The notes under the pieces were generated by a model. It saw only the letters and a list, made by a program, of their open reading frames with translations. It was not told the origin of the DNA and ran no database searches. 64,000 nucleotides of DNA from Selaginella moellendorffii (lineage: Eukaryota; Streptophyta; Lycopodiopsida; Selaginellales; Selaginellaceae), in assembly GCF_000143415.4 (NCBI RefSeq), contig NW_003314301.1, positions 1,548,314 through 1,612,313 of the forward strand, given 5' to 3'. Position numbers and translations under genes: made by a program. How positions within the stretch are numbered: position 1 is the stretch's first letter; each line of letters opens with the position of its first letter. Positions 21,586 through 30,871 of the stretch are shown in pieces.

Positions 21586-22858
21586 ATGCGGAGATTGGTG
21601 CCGGCGATCGCGTTCTTCGCGACGCTGCTCGCGATCGCAACGGCTAGCTCGGGATTCCAGTGGGATGAGCTAGACGATGAAGAATGGGGATTTATGGGAT
21701 CGTCGCCGGCGTCGTCGCCTCCTCCTGGTCCTCAATCTGACCTAGCCAGGAAGAAGCAAGCGGCGCCTGAGGCTTCTTCGTCGCCGGAATCCAACAAGTT
21801 ACAATTTCCGCTAGAGCACGCATTTGGAGGATCGGAGTTTACTCGTGCTGGGGTTTTCACAGCTCGTCTGCGGCCTTCTTTACGTGGTGGTCAAGTGAGA
21901 AAATGTTTAAATTGTTTTTGCTTGCTGATTCTTTTTTTTATGATTCCAGGCTCTTGGCAAGCTTCGTCTCTCCAGGCTTCCTTTGTCGGGAGCTGAAAAA
22001 CAAGCATTCGAGGTAATGGTTTTGTTTCCGGTTCTTGGCATGAGAAAGAAGTTTCTTTCTTTTGCTTGTAGGAACTCTTGAAGGAGGATGGTTTTTACAC
22101 CATCCGTGTTCCCGCTAATCCTCTCAGTCCCGGGGCACCGTTTGTCATCTCTTCGATCAAAGCTGTAAGTTTTGATCTTATAAAACTTTCTTTTTTATTC
22201 TTACGAGTACAAGTTTATGGCAGAGGTGCCTGGCCATTGCAAACTTGAAGGAGCGTCTCGACATTCACATGGTGAACAAAACTTTTTCTTTTTCTTCGCT
22301 TGTGCTTGAAACTGATGGAAGTTATCTCTCTCCAGGATCAAGGAAACATAATTGCCGTAGGCTACAGCGCCGGTGCCGATTGTCCTTACCCCAGGGAGCT
22401 CAAACACGTAAGTCATTGTCTAAAACTTTATCGAGAGTGGAGAAGTTTAAATGAGTTTGTCTTTTGGTCATTTTCCAGCCTGCGTCATGGACCTTTGACA
22501 CTCACATCGTCTCCAAGGGTGGGGAGCAAGCCAAAACTGTTCTTTTCAACGATTTTGGCCTTGGCAGCACCGCGGACGACACTCTTGGCGACGAAGCCAT
22601 GGCAGCAATAAAGAAACCACCACCTGAGAAATCATTCTGGGCGAAATACGTGAGTCTCCACCTTTGATTGTGAGAGGCCACACTCTTGTCGAGATTCAGC
22701 TCACACTCTTTTGCTTGTGACAGTGGATGTACATCATTCCGCTCGGACTGATCGTGATGAATGCAATCACCCAAGTAGCAAACATGCAAGAAGAACCCGG
22801 AGCTCCAGCCGGAGGAGGCCAGCAAGCCCGAGCTCCAGCCGCGGTTCGCAGGCGATAA
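21586..22858 (+). CDS. EMC10: ER membrane protein complex subunit 10
   Basis: Starts at ATG 21586 with MRRLVPAIAFFATLLAIATA, a clear signal peptide, then an acidic stretch (WDELDDEEWGF). Exons join to give FPLEHAFGGSEFTRAGVFTA, LRLSRLPLSGAEKQAFEELL, FYTIRVPANPL, CLAIANLKERLDIH, IIAVGYSAGADCPYPRELK, and a C-terminal helix WMYIIPLGLIVMNAITQ. Signal peptide, lumenal beta domain and single C-terminal anchor match EMC10 of the complex that inserts membrane proteins at the ER. Length, about 250 residues, fits. The gene runs convergently towards the complex I-like gene, with 171 bases between stops. Confidence 0.88.
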
Positions 22859-23029
22859 ACAACGATTGAAAACTCGACGAACGATTTGCGATGGCTACGA
22901 AAAAATCCCGTAAGAGAAATCTCAAGCGATGTCTTTGTCTGCATTATATTTTCCAGGAAGAAAAACTGGTTTTTTCCTCTCCCAAGCGGCCTCTCTCTTT
23001 ATTCGAGCAAACGTACCACCCGGGAGCTG

Positions 23030-23416
23030 CTAGTGGCGCTTGAGATCGTTCTCCAGCTTGTCCAGAAACTCGGGCTCCACAAATCCCTCCTTGCGCATCC
23101 GGATAATCGCCTGCCTGCGCGCCCAGTGATCGATCCGAGTGTCGGGCTTGGAGCTAAGCCCAACCGTGAGCATGATAATCGCGATCGTCCAGGCGGTGTA
23201 ATAGGGAAACTCCCAATCCTCCCATTTGCGCCGCTGCCCCGGCGGCGGCGGCGTCTCGTTGAAGAGCCGCCCACACGGCTCGCGATCCCCCGGCCCCCAC
23301 CATTCCTTGATCGATTCCCATTCGCTCTTCTCGGCGTGAGCGGCGCCACCGCCGCGCAGCCGCGAGCTGCCTAGCGCTCTTCGCAGCGCGCCACCAGCGG
23401 CCATAGCCCTCCACAT
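23030..23416 (-). CDS. Mitochondrial complex I subunit, ESSS/NDUFB11-like
   Basis: An intronless 128-residue protein starting MWRAMAAGGALRRALGSSRL, an Arg/Ala-rich presequence. The mature part reads WEDWEFPYYTAWTIAIIMLT, a single membrane helix, then VGLSSKPDTRIDHWARRQA and a charged end. The arrangement of presequence, one helix and the SSKPDT..W motif fits the plant ESSS subunit of NADH:ubiquinone oxidoreductase (equivalent to NDUFB11). The assignment rests on remembered family pattern and is less certain than the fold. It shares a short promoter region with the TraB gene. Confidence 0.62.
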   Translation of the reverse strand: MWRAMAAGGALRRALGSSRLRGGGAAHAEKSEWESIKEWWGPGDREPCGRLFNETPPPPGQRRKWEDWEFPYYTAWTIAIIMLTVGLSSKPDTRIDHWARRQAIIRMRKEGFVEPEFLDKLENDLKRH

Positions 23417-23644
23417 CCCTGCTTCCTTCTGCCCTACCCAATTGGAATCTTTCCGAGATGCTTTCCAAGTAATTAGGTGCCACGTCTGCCCTAGCCTTAT
23501 GGAATCTTTTCGGGATGCTTTTCAAGGAATGTAGGTGCCACGTCTCAGATTACTTTGCCCTTGTGGCATAAATTACTTTGCCCTACTAGTGTTCTCGGCG
23601 ATGAAGCTTCTGGCACAGATTACTTTCCCCTAGTGTTCTCGGCG
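23417..23644. promoter_or_regulatory. Bidirectional promoter with two tandem duplications
   Basis: A 57-base unit (GGAATCTTTCCGAGATGCTT... to GGTGCCACGTCT) is repeated from 23444 and from 23501 with small differences. A second duplicated unit, ATTACTTTGCCC through GTGTTCTCGGCGATG, occurs at 23572-23603 and 23619-23647; its second copy supplies the TraB start codon. Each 57-base unit carries GCCACGTC, an ACGT-core (G-box-like) sequence, in duplicate. Confidence 0.6.
23601..23633 (+). CDS. Short upstream ORF in the TraB leader
   Basis: ATG 23601 opens a ten-residue frame, MKLLAQITFP, ending at TAG 23631-23633, 11 bases before the main ATG at 23645. It exists because the start-codon context CTCGGCGATG was duplicated. 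If it lies in the mRNA it should lower translation from the main start. No peptide function is claimed. Confidence 0.4.
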   Translation: MKLLAQITFP

Positions 23645-24733
23645 ATGGCGGGATGGGCCAGGCGCGCCGACGTGATCAAGCAATTTATCGCGATGGGAAG
23701 GATCGCGCATCTCAAGAATAGCAGCAATGGAGCGGAGATTTTCCTGGTGGGCACCGCACACGTTTCAGCCAAGAGCGCCGAGGAAGTGGAAGAGGTAGGG
23801 CTTTGTCCTTCCTCGAGAGGATTCTTACTTTTTCTTCGTAGGTGATTGGAATCGTCAAGCCTGACATTGTCGCGGTAAATAATCTTTCGATGCTAGAGCT
23901 CTAGTTCTTTTTTTTTTTTGTTTTCTAGGTGGAACTGTGTGAAGAAAGAGCCAAGAAGCTACTAGCTGGGTACCATGATACTAGCTTGTTCCAGAAAGTC
24001 CAGGAATTCATGAAGTTTCCGGGAGGATTGAAGCAGAAAGTAGTCCATTTGGCATTGAGCGCATCTTATCAGGCGATGCGCGAGGCCGGTCTAGAACCTG
24101 GCAAGGAGTTTAAGGTGATTCTCCTCCATTTTTTTTTTCTTGGTGGCTACAAGTTTGTAGCATTTGATCTTAACATCAGGTAGCCATGGAGGAGGCTAAG
24201 GCGAGACGCGCTGGCATTTTGCTCATAGATCAAAGATATGATGTAAGACCTTTAAGATCATGCGCATACTGTAAGATATTGATTCTTCTTATATATTTTT
24301 GTTTCCTGTGATTTTGTCAAGCGGCTGACAAGGACCTTTCGCTTTGTTTCTGCAGGTGACTATTTCAAAGCTTACAAAGGCGATCAGGATACGGGACGTC
24401 ATAAACTTGCTTGGGATTGCCGGGGCGGACATGGAGCAGATTGTGGAAGGACTGAGCAGCGGAAACCTGATCGAGAGCATTGAAAAGCTAAAGTGAAGAG
24501 ATGCAGTTCGAAAACTGACGAGCTTCATGGACAAGACCTTTCCAAGTGCTGTAAGTTCGTCTCGAGTTTCATACTTCACGGTAATCTCTGGCTTTTTACA
24601 GGTTAGAGTCATGCTTCACGAGCGGGACGAATATATGACACGGCAACTTTTGACTTGCGAGGGGAAAGTTGTGGGCGTTGTGGGCATGGCTCATCTGGAT
24701 GGCATCGAGCGGAGGTGGAAAAAGGCACAGTAG
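23645..24733 (+). CDS. TraB-family protein with an in-frame TGA
   Basis: Exons from ATG 23645 give MAGWARRADVIKQFIAMGRI, EIFLVGTAHVSAKSAEEVEE, VIGIVKPDIVA, VELCEERAKKLL, then AMREAGLEPGKEFK, VAMEEAKARRAG, and VTISKLTKAIRIRDVINLLG. GTAHVS, the P..V..ELC.ER block and the late VVGVVGMAHLDGIERRW are hallmarks of the TraB family, which in plants is often mitochondrial outer-membrane associated. At 24494-24496 the frame meets TGA (..EKLK*RDAVRKL..), yet the conserved remainder (FMDKTFPSA, RVMLHERDEYMTRQLL) continues in frame to TAG 24731-24733. No GT-AG pair can remove it. It may be a young pseudogene, a base error, or a truncated product. The loop usually GDRP reads IDQRY. Confidence 0.7.
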
Positions 24734-24891
24734 GTGCTTTTATTCCTCTAATGAGTGGCCACTCTGTGGACATCAAGGTTTGTTCGTCTGGTACTTCACA
24801 TCCGGATTTGTAACTGCGCTTCTCTTACATAGTGGCGACATGTAGCAGAGCTTCTGGACGAGGACTATGAATGGACTTGTCAACAGCAAAG

Positions 24892-26094
24892 TCAATGCCT
24901 GGTCTGTCCCGGCCTTTGAAGAAGACCTTGGATTATCACCTTCTTCCGGTATTCAGTAGACGAATAGTCGTGGAGCTCGCCGGTAGAGCTTGACCGAGAC
25001 CTCGGGACGGTCTGGCCATGGGAACTACCAGCTTCGACCTCGGAAACGGGGGCAGAAGGACCCGGAGGATCCTCCACAACACCAGCGGCTGTCTCAGATT
25101 TCCGACGAATACTTATCCGGGGGAGCAGGAACCAAAAGCAGCTCGTGATGACTATAGCCTGGAGCTGTCCTGCCAAAAGAGCTGCCTGGACAACAAGAAG
25201 TACCGCAACAAGTATGGTCAAGTTGCAACCTTTTCCATCTCGTTCCAGCGCTGTCGCTTGGAGCCTCGTGTTGGTGGCTTGGACGGTCCCGATCACGGTG
25301 TGACACCTGAGAAGCTTCTTATTGTCGGGGCGATCTTCCGGAGAAAGGTTTCTTCTATTCCTGGAGGGACGGCTCGGGGAGGCAGGGGTGCTATAGGACT
25401 GATCTCCTGGCTCGAGAACTGGAGGAAGTGTACCGGGGCTCATTGACGACTTCGAAGTTAAAGGATCAGGGAGCTGAGAAGTCGAAGCGGAAGAATCTGC
25501 CGCGAGAACGAGTGAAGAAACAGGACCGAGTTGCTCGGTCTTCTTCCTCAATGATGCTGCCGATGATGATGCTGTAGAGACTGCAGCCCACGTCAAGGAA
25601 GCAATGGACTTAACTGCAGCAGCCTTCCACAGGGCCACGGAGACAAGAAGCATCGTCGTGTTCCTGCTGCTGCTGCTGCTGCTGCTTGGCCTCCAGGATT
25701 CGATGAGAAAATCGTCGGCGAGAGCAGCTTGCTCGACAATGCTCAGATCAGATTCTGACTTGTCCGAGCTGATGAGGACTGGAACTGAAAATCTGGCCGA
25801 GGAGGACTTGGCTATGGGATTGTCTGCTGCAAAGGGAAGCGATCTCGCAGTGCTAGGGACTGTCACGCTCGCCTGCTCGGCTACGACGTCGAATTTCGAT
25901 GCTGGAGCGTGTGCGAATTTATCCGAACCTTTACTCATCGTCGGCAGGCCGTTCCTGGACCGCTTCTTCTTCTTGCTGCTGCTGCTCCTGCTGCTACTGC
26001 TGCTGCTGCTGCTGAAGCACGACCAGATTGACGACATCCTCCTTCCAGTGTAAGCCTTTCCAGTTTTCTCAGGGATTTGCTGATATGCATACAT
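24892..26094 (-). CDS. Uncharacterised serine-rich protein with one membrane segment
   Basis: A single open frame; the first ATG is at 26094 (MYAYQQIPEKTGKAYTG), giving 400 residues. Polyserine runs near residues 20-35 and about 135 come from AGC repeats (CTG/CTT repeats on the plus strand at 25660-25690 and 25965-26015), followed by a basic KKKKRSR. A hydrophobic stretch near residue 310 (ILVAVLLVVQAALLAGQ, then IVITSCFWFLLP) is a likely membrane span or hairpin, preceded by conserved-looking TVIGTVQATNTRLQ. The end, DYSSTEYRKKVIIQGLL, is a charged helix that looks conserved-like. I do not recognise the family. It is convergent with the TraB gene. Confidence 0.55.
   Translation of the reverse strand: MYAYQQIPEKTGKAYTGRRMSSIWSCFSSSSSSSSRSSSSKKKKRSRNGLPTMSKGSDKFAHAPASKFDVVAEQASVTVPSTARSLPFAADNPIAKSSSARFSVPVLISSDKSESDLSIVEQAALADDFLIESWRPSSSSSSSRNTTMLLVSVALWKAAAVKSIASLTWAAVSTASSSAASLRKKTEQLGPVSSLVLAADSSASTSQLPDPLTSKSSMSPGTLPPVLEPGDQSYSTPASPSRPSRNRRNLSPEDRPDNKKLLRCHTVIGTVQATNTRLQATALERDGKGCNLTILVAVLLVVQAALLAGQLQAIVITSCFWFLLPRISIRRKSETAAGVVEDPPGPSAPVSEVEAGSSHGQTVPRSRSSSTGELHDYSSTEYRKKVIIQGLLQRPGQTRH
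25965..26015. repeat. Coding trinucleotide repeat (polyserine)
   Basis: CTT and CTG triplets with a few interruptions, read on the minus strand as a serine run in the uncharacterised protein. A second, shorter (CTG)n tract lies at 25660-25690. Such tracts expand and contract easily, so length may vary between alleles. Confidence 0.7.
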
Positions 26095-26973
26095 GGCCTT
26101 TGCAACTTGGGCACAGCAAAAGAGAGGAAATGGAGTCCATCCAGCACAAGAAAGTTGCCATGCTCCTGACTTGTGAGAAGACACGGAGAAGAATGGACTG
26201 ACTAGCTCAAGTCAAGGTACTATGCCTTTATATGTGCGCTAAACTAAAACAAAGCTTGAGTTTTCTTCTACTTCTTCCATTCTTCCAGGCACACATTAGC
26301 TACAGAATGGATGACATAGTCCATTGCTATAGTCGGTCCATGTTATAAAAGGCCGAGTTGTGCGCTCCACTCGACCTGGCTCACGGGTAGACTTCCACAA
26401 ATATGTGAAGAACACTGTTAGCTAGAAAAGATTGATTCTTTCAGTGTTTATAAGTGTTATATTTCACTTTCCACCTTGATCACAATATCTCAGCAGGAAC
26501 AACATAATTCTAAATCTTGGAACGTTCAAATGGGAATATAATTTCCCCCCTCATTTTTGTTATGTTAAATGTAGATGTTCTCAGAAAGATAAATAATATT
26601 GTTGTGAAGTGTACAGATATTAGCATAATGTGATTTTGGTAGCTGTCAGATTAATTTCAATCAATACCACTTGATATCCTTGGAAACTTTTATCTTGCAA
26701 GAGATTAAACTAATGTTTTTGAGTTTATTGATGTGCACATTTCTGCATTTCATTTCCATATTCCATGCACTCACACTGTTAAAAATAAAATTTTCGATAA
26801 CTTATTAATTTAAATTGATGCTTTTGAAAACAAACACATGTCATACTTTGAAAATGCATACGACTTATATTAAATTTTGTGGTGCCATCTAGAAGAATAA
26901 AATCCCAACTCAATATATACTTTATCACAGGTAAGAGGTTCTTGTCCACAAAAGTAATAACAATATATGTGAT
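26095..26973. other. AT-rich intergenic region
   Basis: Apart from the LTR-like repeat at 26603-26773 I see no gene or RNA. The start (26095-26400) may hold the promoter and leader of the uncharacterised minus-strand gene. Confidence 0.5.
26603..26773 (+). repeat. Solo LTR fragment related to the Ty3/gypsy element at 52932-58583
   Basis: The 171 bases share TGTGAAGTGTACAG, ATATTAGCATAATG, GATTTTGGTAGC and CATATTCCATGCACTCA with both LTRs of the larger element, in the same order. About 15 bases near the start are missing and the middle (26700-26720) diverges. No internal element sequence or matching flanks are seen, so it is an old solo or truncated LTR. Confidence 0.75.
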
Positions 26974-29073
26974 CTAACTGTTGTTAATGGTATAGACATT
27001 GGAGAGCATCACATATGCCGTGTGATCGCTCGGCTCGATCACAGCCACCTCCCCAGCCGCCACTCCAGCAATCTCCACACCACTACTGTGAACTCTACAC
27101 GCGCCCAGCAAGCTCCTCCAGGGCGCTGCGTTTGGGAAGAATGGCATTGCCTGGAGGAGCTCCTGGACATCCCCAATCCTCCCAGATCGACCCAACAGAT
27201 CCGCCACGCATTCGTAATGCTCGATCCCCGGCACCACTCTGCAATCGCCCACCACGAGAGCGAAGTAGCTGTGGAAGCTCTCGATCATCCCCGCGTGGCC
27301 GCACGCCGTGAGCACGGCCGTGAGTGTGATCCCGTTTGGATCGAAGCCGTGGAGGAGCATCTCGTGGAAGAGGTGGATCGAGAGGTTGCCGGCGCTGGAG
27401 CGAGCAGAGGCGACGATGATCGCGTTCCAGGTGATGGCGTCGATGGATCCACCGCCGCCGCGATCGCGATCTTGGAGTGCGCTCTGGAAGACGCGCATCG
27501 CATCGAGCAGGCTACCGCATTTGGAGTACATCCTCACCAGAGAATTCAGCAGCACGGTGTCGGATTCCATCCCTCGATCGATGATCGTGGCGTGGATCTC
27601 TCGCCCGCGATCCAGCGATTCCAAGCTCGCGCACGCGCCCAAGAGGATCGAGAGCGTGAAGGCCGTGGTCTCGATCGGGGGCGAGGTTTGACTCGCCATC
27701 GCGCGGTAGAGCTCGATCGCGTCTTGGGCGCGCTCGTGCTGGACGTAGCCAGCGATCATCGCGTTCCACACCACCCCGGATCGCGATTGCTCCTCGGCGC
27801 GATCGAAGGCTTCTCTCGCCTCGTCCAGGGATCCACACTTGGAGTACATGCTGATGAGCGATCCGAGCACGGAGCTCTCCATCATCGATGATCCAGTGCG
27901 CTTCTTTCTCGCGATGATCCTCGCGTGGATAGCCCTGCCCTGATCGATTGCTCCGGTGTTAGCACACGCCATGAGCACGATCGAGTAAGTGTAGCCATCG
28001 GGCTCGAGATCCTCGCGGCCGTGGCTATCGATCGAGAGGAGCAGCGATTGGAAGAGCTCCAGCGCTTCCTTGCAACGCCCGTGATGCGTGTAGGCCGCGA
28101 TGATCGCCGTCCACGCGAAGATCGTGATGGAGCACCGCGGCGCTCGATCAAACACGAGCTTTGCTTCGTCCAGGCTCTGGCACCGCCCAAATGCCGCAAT
28201 GAGGGAAGTGGTGGCATCGCTGGACTGGATCCCACTCTCAAGGAATCGCAAGTGGATGGATCGAACGAGAGAGAGGGAAGAACAAGCGCCAAGAACACTC
28301 ACAAACGTCGCCTCGCTGGGATCTAGCCCTTGCGCGGTCATCTCCAGATAGAGCAAGATCGCCTCGCGCAAATGCCCATTCCGGGCAAATGCTGCGATCG
28401 TCGCGTTCCAGGCGATGGAATCTCTCTGGCGCATCGAATCAAAGACGATCTTTGCCTCTCCAACACAGCCACACTTGGCATACATGTTGATGATCGCGGT
28501 GTCAAGGATCACATCCCGGATCGATCGATCGTAGCAGCGCGCGTGGATTGCCCGCCCGCTGGCCAAATCCCCCAAGCTCGAGCACGCCGCCAGCGCAATC
28601 GTGTAGACGAAAGCATCCGGCTCGATCGATCGATAGGAGGGCTCTTCTCTCTTCTCGAGGCAGTGATAGAGATCCAGCGCGCGATCGAATCGCCCGCGCT
28701 GGACGTAGCCGCCCATCATCGTCGTCCACGAGAAGAGATTACGGTGGGCGAGGCCATCGAAGATCGATCGCGCGCGATCGAGGTCGCCGCAGCGAGCGTA
28801 GAGCTGGAGGAGAAGATTGCCCAAGAAGGGCGCGGTGGGCGCGGCGCGAGGATCTTTCTCTTTGGCGGCGAGGATGTGAGCGTGGATTTGCCTGCCATGG
28901 CCAAGCGCCTTGCGAGCTATGCATTGCTTGAGCAAGGAAGCGTAAGTGGCAGCGCTCACTCTGGAAGATCTCTCCAGTTCTTCCATAGCCATCGTTTGCT
29001 CGGTTCCATTTAGAACCACACGCTGTGCTCCCGACCGGCAATTCCTTAGTACTTGCGTCCATAGCTCCACCAT
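26974..29073 (-). CDS. PPR protein, PLS class, without DYW domain
   Basis: Intronless, 699 residues from ATG 29073 (MVELWTQVLRNCRSG); an earlier non-ATG extension is ignored. Repeated PPR motifs include YASLLKQCIARKALGHGRQI, LFSWTTMMGGYVQRGRFDRA, DTAIINMYAKCGCVGEAKIV, SIAWNATIAAFARNGHLREA, VWNAMIAGYVQHERAQDAIE and LNSLVRMYSKCGSLLDAMRV, alternating P, L and S types. The end, HYECVADLLGRSGRIGD and AYVMLSNVYTINNS, is an E-type region that stops early, without E+ or DYW. Such proteins bind organelle transcripts, usually for RNA editing; a partner would have to supply the deaminase. Single-exon structure contrasts with its neighbours and is common in PPR genes. Confidence 0.92.
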   Translation of the reverse strand: MVELWTQVLRNCRSGAQRVVLNGTEQTMAMEELERSSRVSAATYASLLKQCIARKALGHGRQIHAHILAAKEKDPRAAPTAPFLGNLLLQLYARCGDLDRARSIFDGLAHRNLFSWTTMMGGYVQRGRFDRALDLYHCLEKREEPSYRSIEPDAFVYTIALAACSSLGDLASGRAIHARCYDRSIRDVILDTAIINMYAKCGCVGEAKIVFDSMRQRDSIAWNATIAAFARNGHLREAILLYLEMTAQGLDPSEATFVSVLGACSSLSLVRSIHLRFLESGIQSSDATTSLIAAFGRCQSLDEAKLVFDRAPRCSITIFAWTAIIAAYTHHGRCKEALELFQSLLLSIDSHGREDLEPDGYTYSIVLMACANTGAIDQGRAIHARIIARKKRTGSSMMESSVLGSLISMYSKCGSLDEAREAFDRAEEQSRSGVVWNAMIAGYVQHERAQDAIELYRAMASQTSPPIETTAFTLSILLGACASLESLDRGREIHATIIDRGMESDTVLLNSLVRMYSKCGSLLDAMRVFQSALQDRDRGGGGSIDAITWNAIIVASARSSAGNLSIHLFHEMLLHGFDPNGITLTAVLTACGHAGMIESFHSYFALVVGDCRVVPGIEHYECVADLLGRSGRIGDVQELLQAMPFFPNAAPWRSLLGACRVHSSGVEIAGVAAGEVAVIEPSDHTAYVMLSNVYTINNS

Positions 29074-29280
29074 CACCCTCCTCCTTTCCTTCTCCTCCAA
29101 AACTCCATAGCTACAACCTCTTCAAGCTCCATTCTTCTTCTCTTTAAAACTTTTACGATCATCCAAAGTTCTTCGATCATTATACTTGTAGCCTACAACC
29201 GAGAGAAAACTTTGCAAGTTCTCGTAGTGGAACGAACTTCTTGCGAGTAAGGAAAGAGAGATCGATCTTAGAAGCTAAGT

Positions 29281-30632
29281 TCACGTAGAAACGCTAGAAG
29301 TACCCGATGTGTATTGCTCGAGAAAGAGCTGGATCACCCTCCAGTAGCGATCGCCGCCTCTCAACCACGTATCCATATGCATTCCAGTTGGGAAGTCCAC
29401 GAACACGCGCTTGTCGTTGTGACGAGCAGCGTCGAAGAGCTGCCTCATGTGTAGCGGCGGAACCATCTCGTCTCGCAAGCCGGACAAGAACAAGAGAGGC
29501 TCACGGATCTGGAAGAACCAAGTGAGCAAACAGAGAAAGATTTACGCGATAGAAAGAATAAACCAACCTTGCTGACGAGCTCGTAAGTGTTCCATGGCGA
29601 TCGCACCAGACAATTCATGAGCTTGATGCCCTTGGCTTCCGTGCCACCGATGACCCACTTGAGCGCTGGAAGTAGAATCCCGGCCATGTCCAGCACGGAC
29701 GTGAAAGTGTTCTCGAGGACCAAGGCGGAGACCTGTCCAGAATCTCGGCTAAATCATCGAGGAAAAAAAGAAGCAACGCTTACTTTGCCGGGATTGTTCT
29801 TCACGAGTGCGGCACCGACGGCCCCTCCCAGCGATCTCCCAAACACGACGATTCTCGACGTATCAATGTCTTTTCTCTGCGAAAGATGGTCCAGCGCTGC
29901 CTGGAAAAGAGAATGCCGCTTTTGTGTTGGAGTGAACTGTGCTTGGTGTTTGTTTACCTGAGCATCCAGCACGATTCCCTTTTGCGTTGGCCGTCCATCG
30001 CTTGCGCCATAGCTGATCATCACAAAAGCTTGTCAAAACCAACATCATAGAAACGAGAAAAAGAAAGAGAGGAAGAACTCACCCGCGATACGAGAGCATG
30101 AAAACGTTGCATTTCAGTCGAGCCATCATCACTTGGACGAACTCAAGCCTGTGAGCAATGTCTGCTTGCAAGAAAATTCCAAAGGCACCAAAACTAAGCA
30201 CAAGGGGAAAAAAAAAAAACAACGAAGAACAAGGAAAGAACTCAAACGAAGGAGAAAGAAAATGCTTTCATACTTCCGGCATTCTCCTGGAAGAAGAGCA
30301 CAGTCGGAGCTGCCAAGACAAAGAACATTAAAAATCCACCGAAATATCCAAATCTCTCCATTTCTCGATCGATCGATCGATCTCCTACCTTTGAGGCTGA
30401 GAGATGGATTCGAGAGCTTGATGAACCAGCTGTGGAGGCGGATCCCATCCAGCGATGTGAGCCAGACGTCCTCGTAGGCGAGATTGAGGCGCGCGGGAGT
30501 GATTGGATAGCCCTTGGACAGGCCGGGGATGACTGGGACGTAGACGAGCCTCTCCTGGAAGACGACGAGCAGCACGACGCAGGTACACACCACGCCCCCC
30601 GCGCCATACAGCAGCCCGCTTACCCAGTTCAT
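29281..30632 (-). CDS. Alpha/beta hydrolase, WAV2/Bem46 (ABHD13) type
   Basis: Exons from ATG 30632 give MNWVSGLLYGAGGVVCTCVV, an N-terminal membrane anchor, then RLVYVPVIPGLSKGYPITPA, YEDVWLTSLDGIRLHSWFIK, PTVLFFQENAG, LKCNVFMLSYRG, YGASDGRPTQKGIVLDAQ and the nucleophile elbow VVFGRSLGGAVGAALVKNN (G-R-S-L-G). The acid and histidine fit LSGLRDEMVPPLHM and FPTGMHMDTW. Arabidopsis WAV2, a membrane-anchored protein that restrains root waving, shows the same blocks. Enzyme substrate is unknown for the family. Stop at 29281-29283. A (GATC)n stretch sits in the first intron near 30365-30385. Confidence 0.92.
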
Positions 30633-30871
30633 CGCCCAGCCCAAGAACCCTAATTCTCCACCTCTTTCTCCCCTTCCATTCTGGAATCTTTCATGGCAAA
30701 AAGAAAGTATCAAATTTAGACCATCTCTCATCTTTACAAATGGAATTTTTTTGCTTGGAAGCCTTTAGAGTTTCCAAAGCATCAGAGCTCTTTCGTCTCG
30801 ATCGAGCTCCATAGCTTCCTTGTCTGAGGGATCGAGAGGAAATCGCCCAAGAACGAGACGAGCTTGGATTC

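Noticed and set aside
25604-26053. Plus-strand frame with a polyleucine run
   Set aside because: It is the reverse of the serine-coding CTG repeats; leucine runs arise from the triplets, not from a signal sequence.
27022-27891. 289-codon plus-strand frame opposite the PPR gene
   Set aside because: Antisense to a well-supported intronless PPR gene, with biased composition and no motif.
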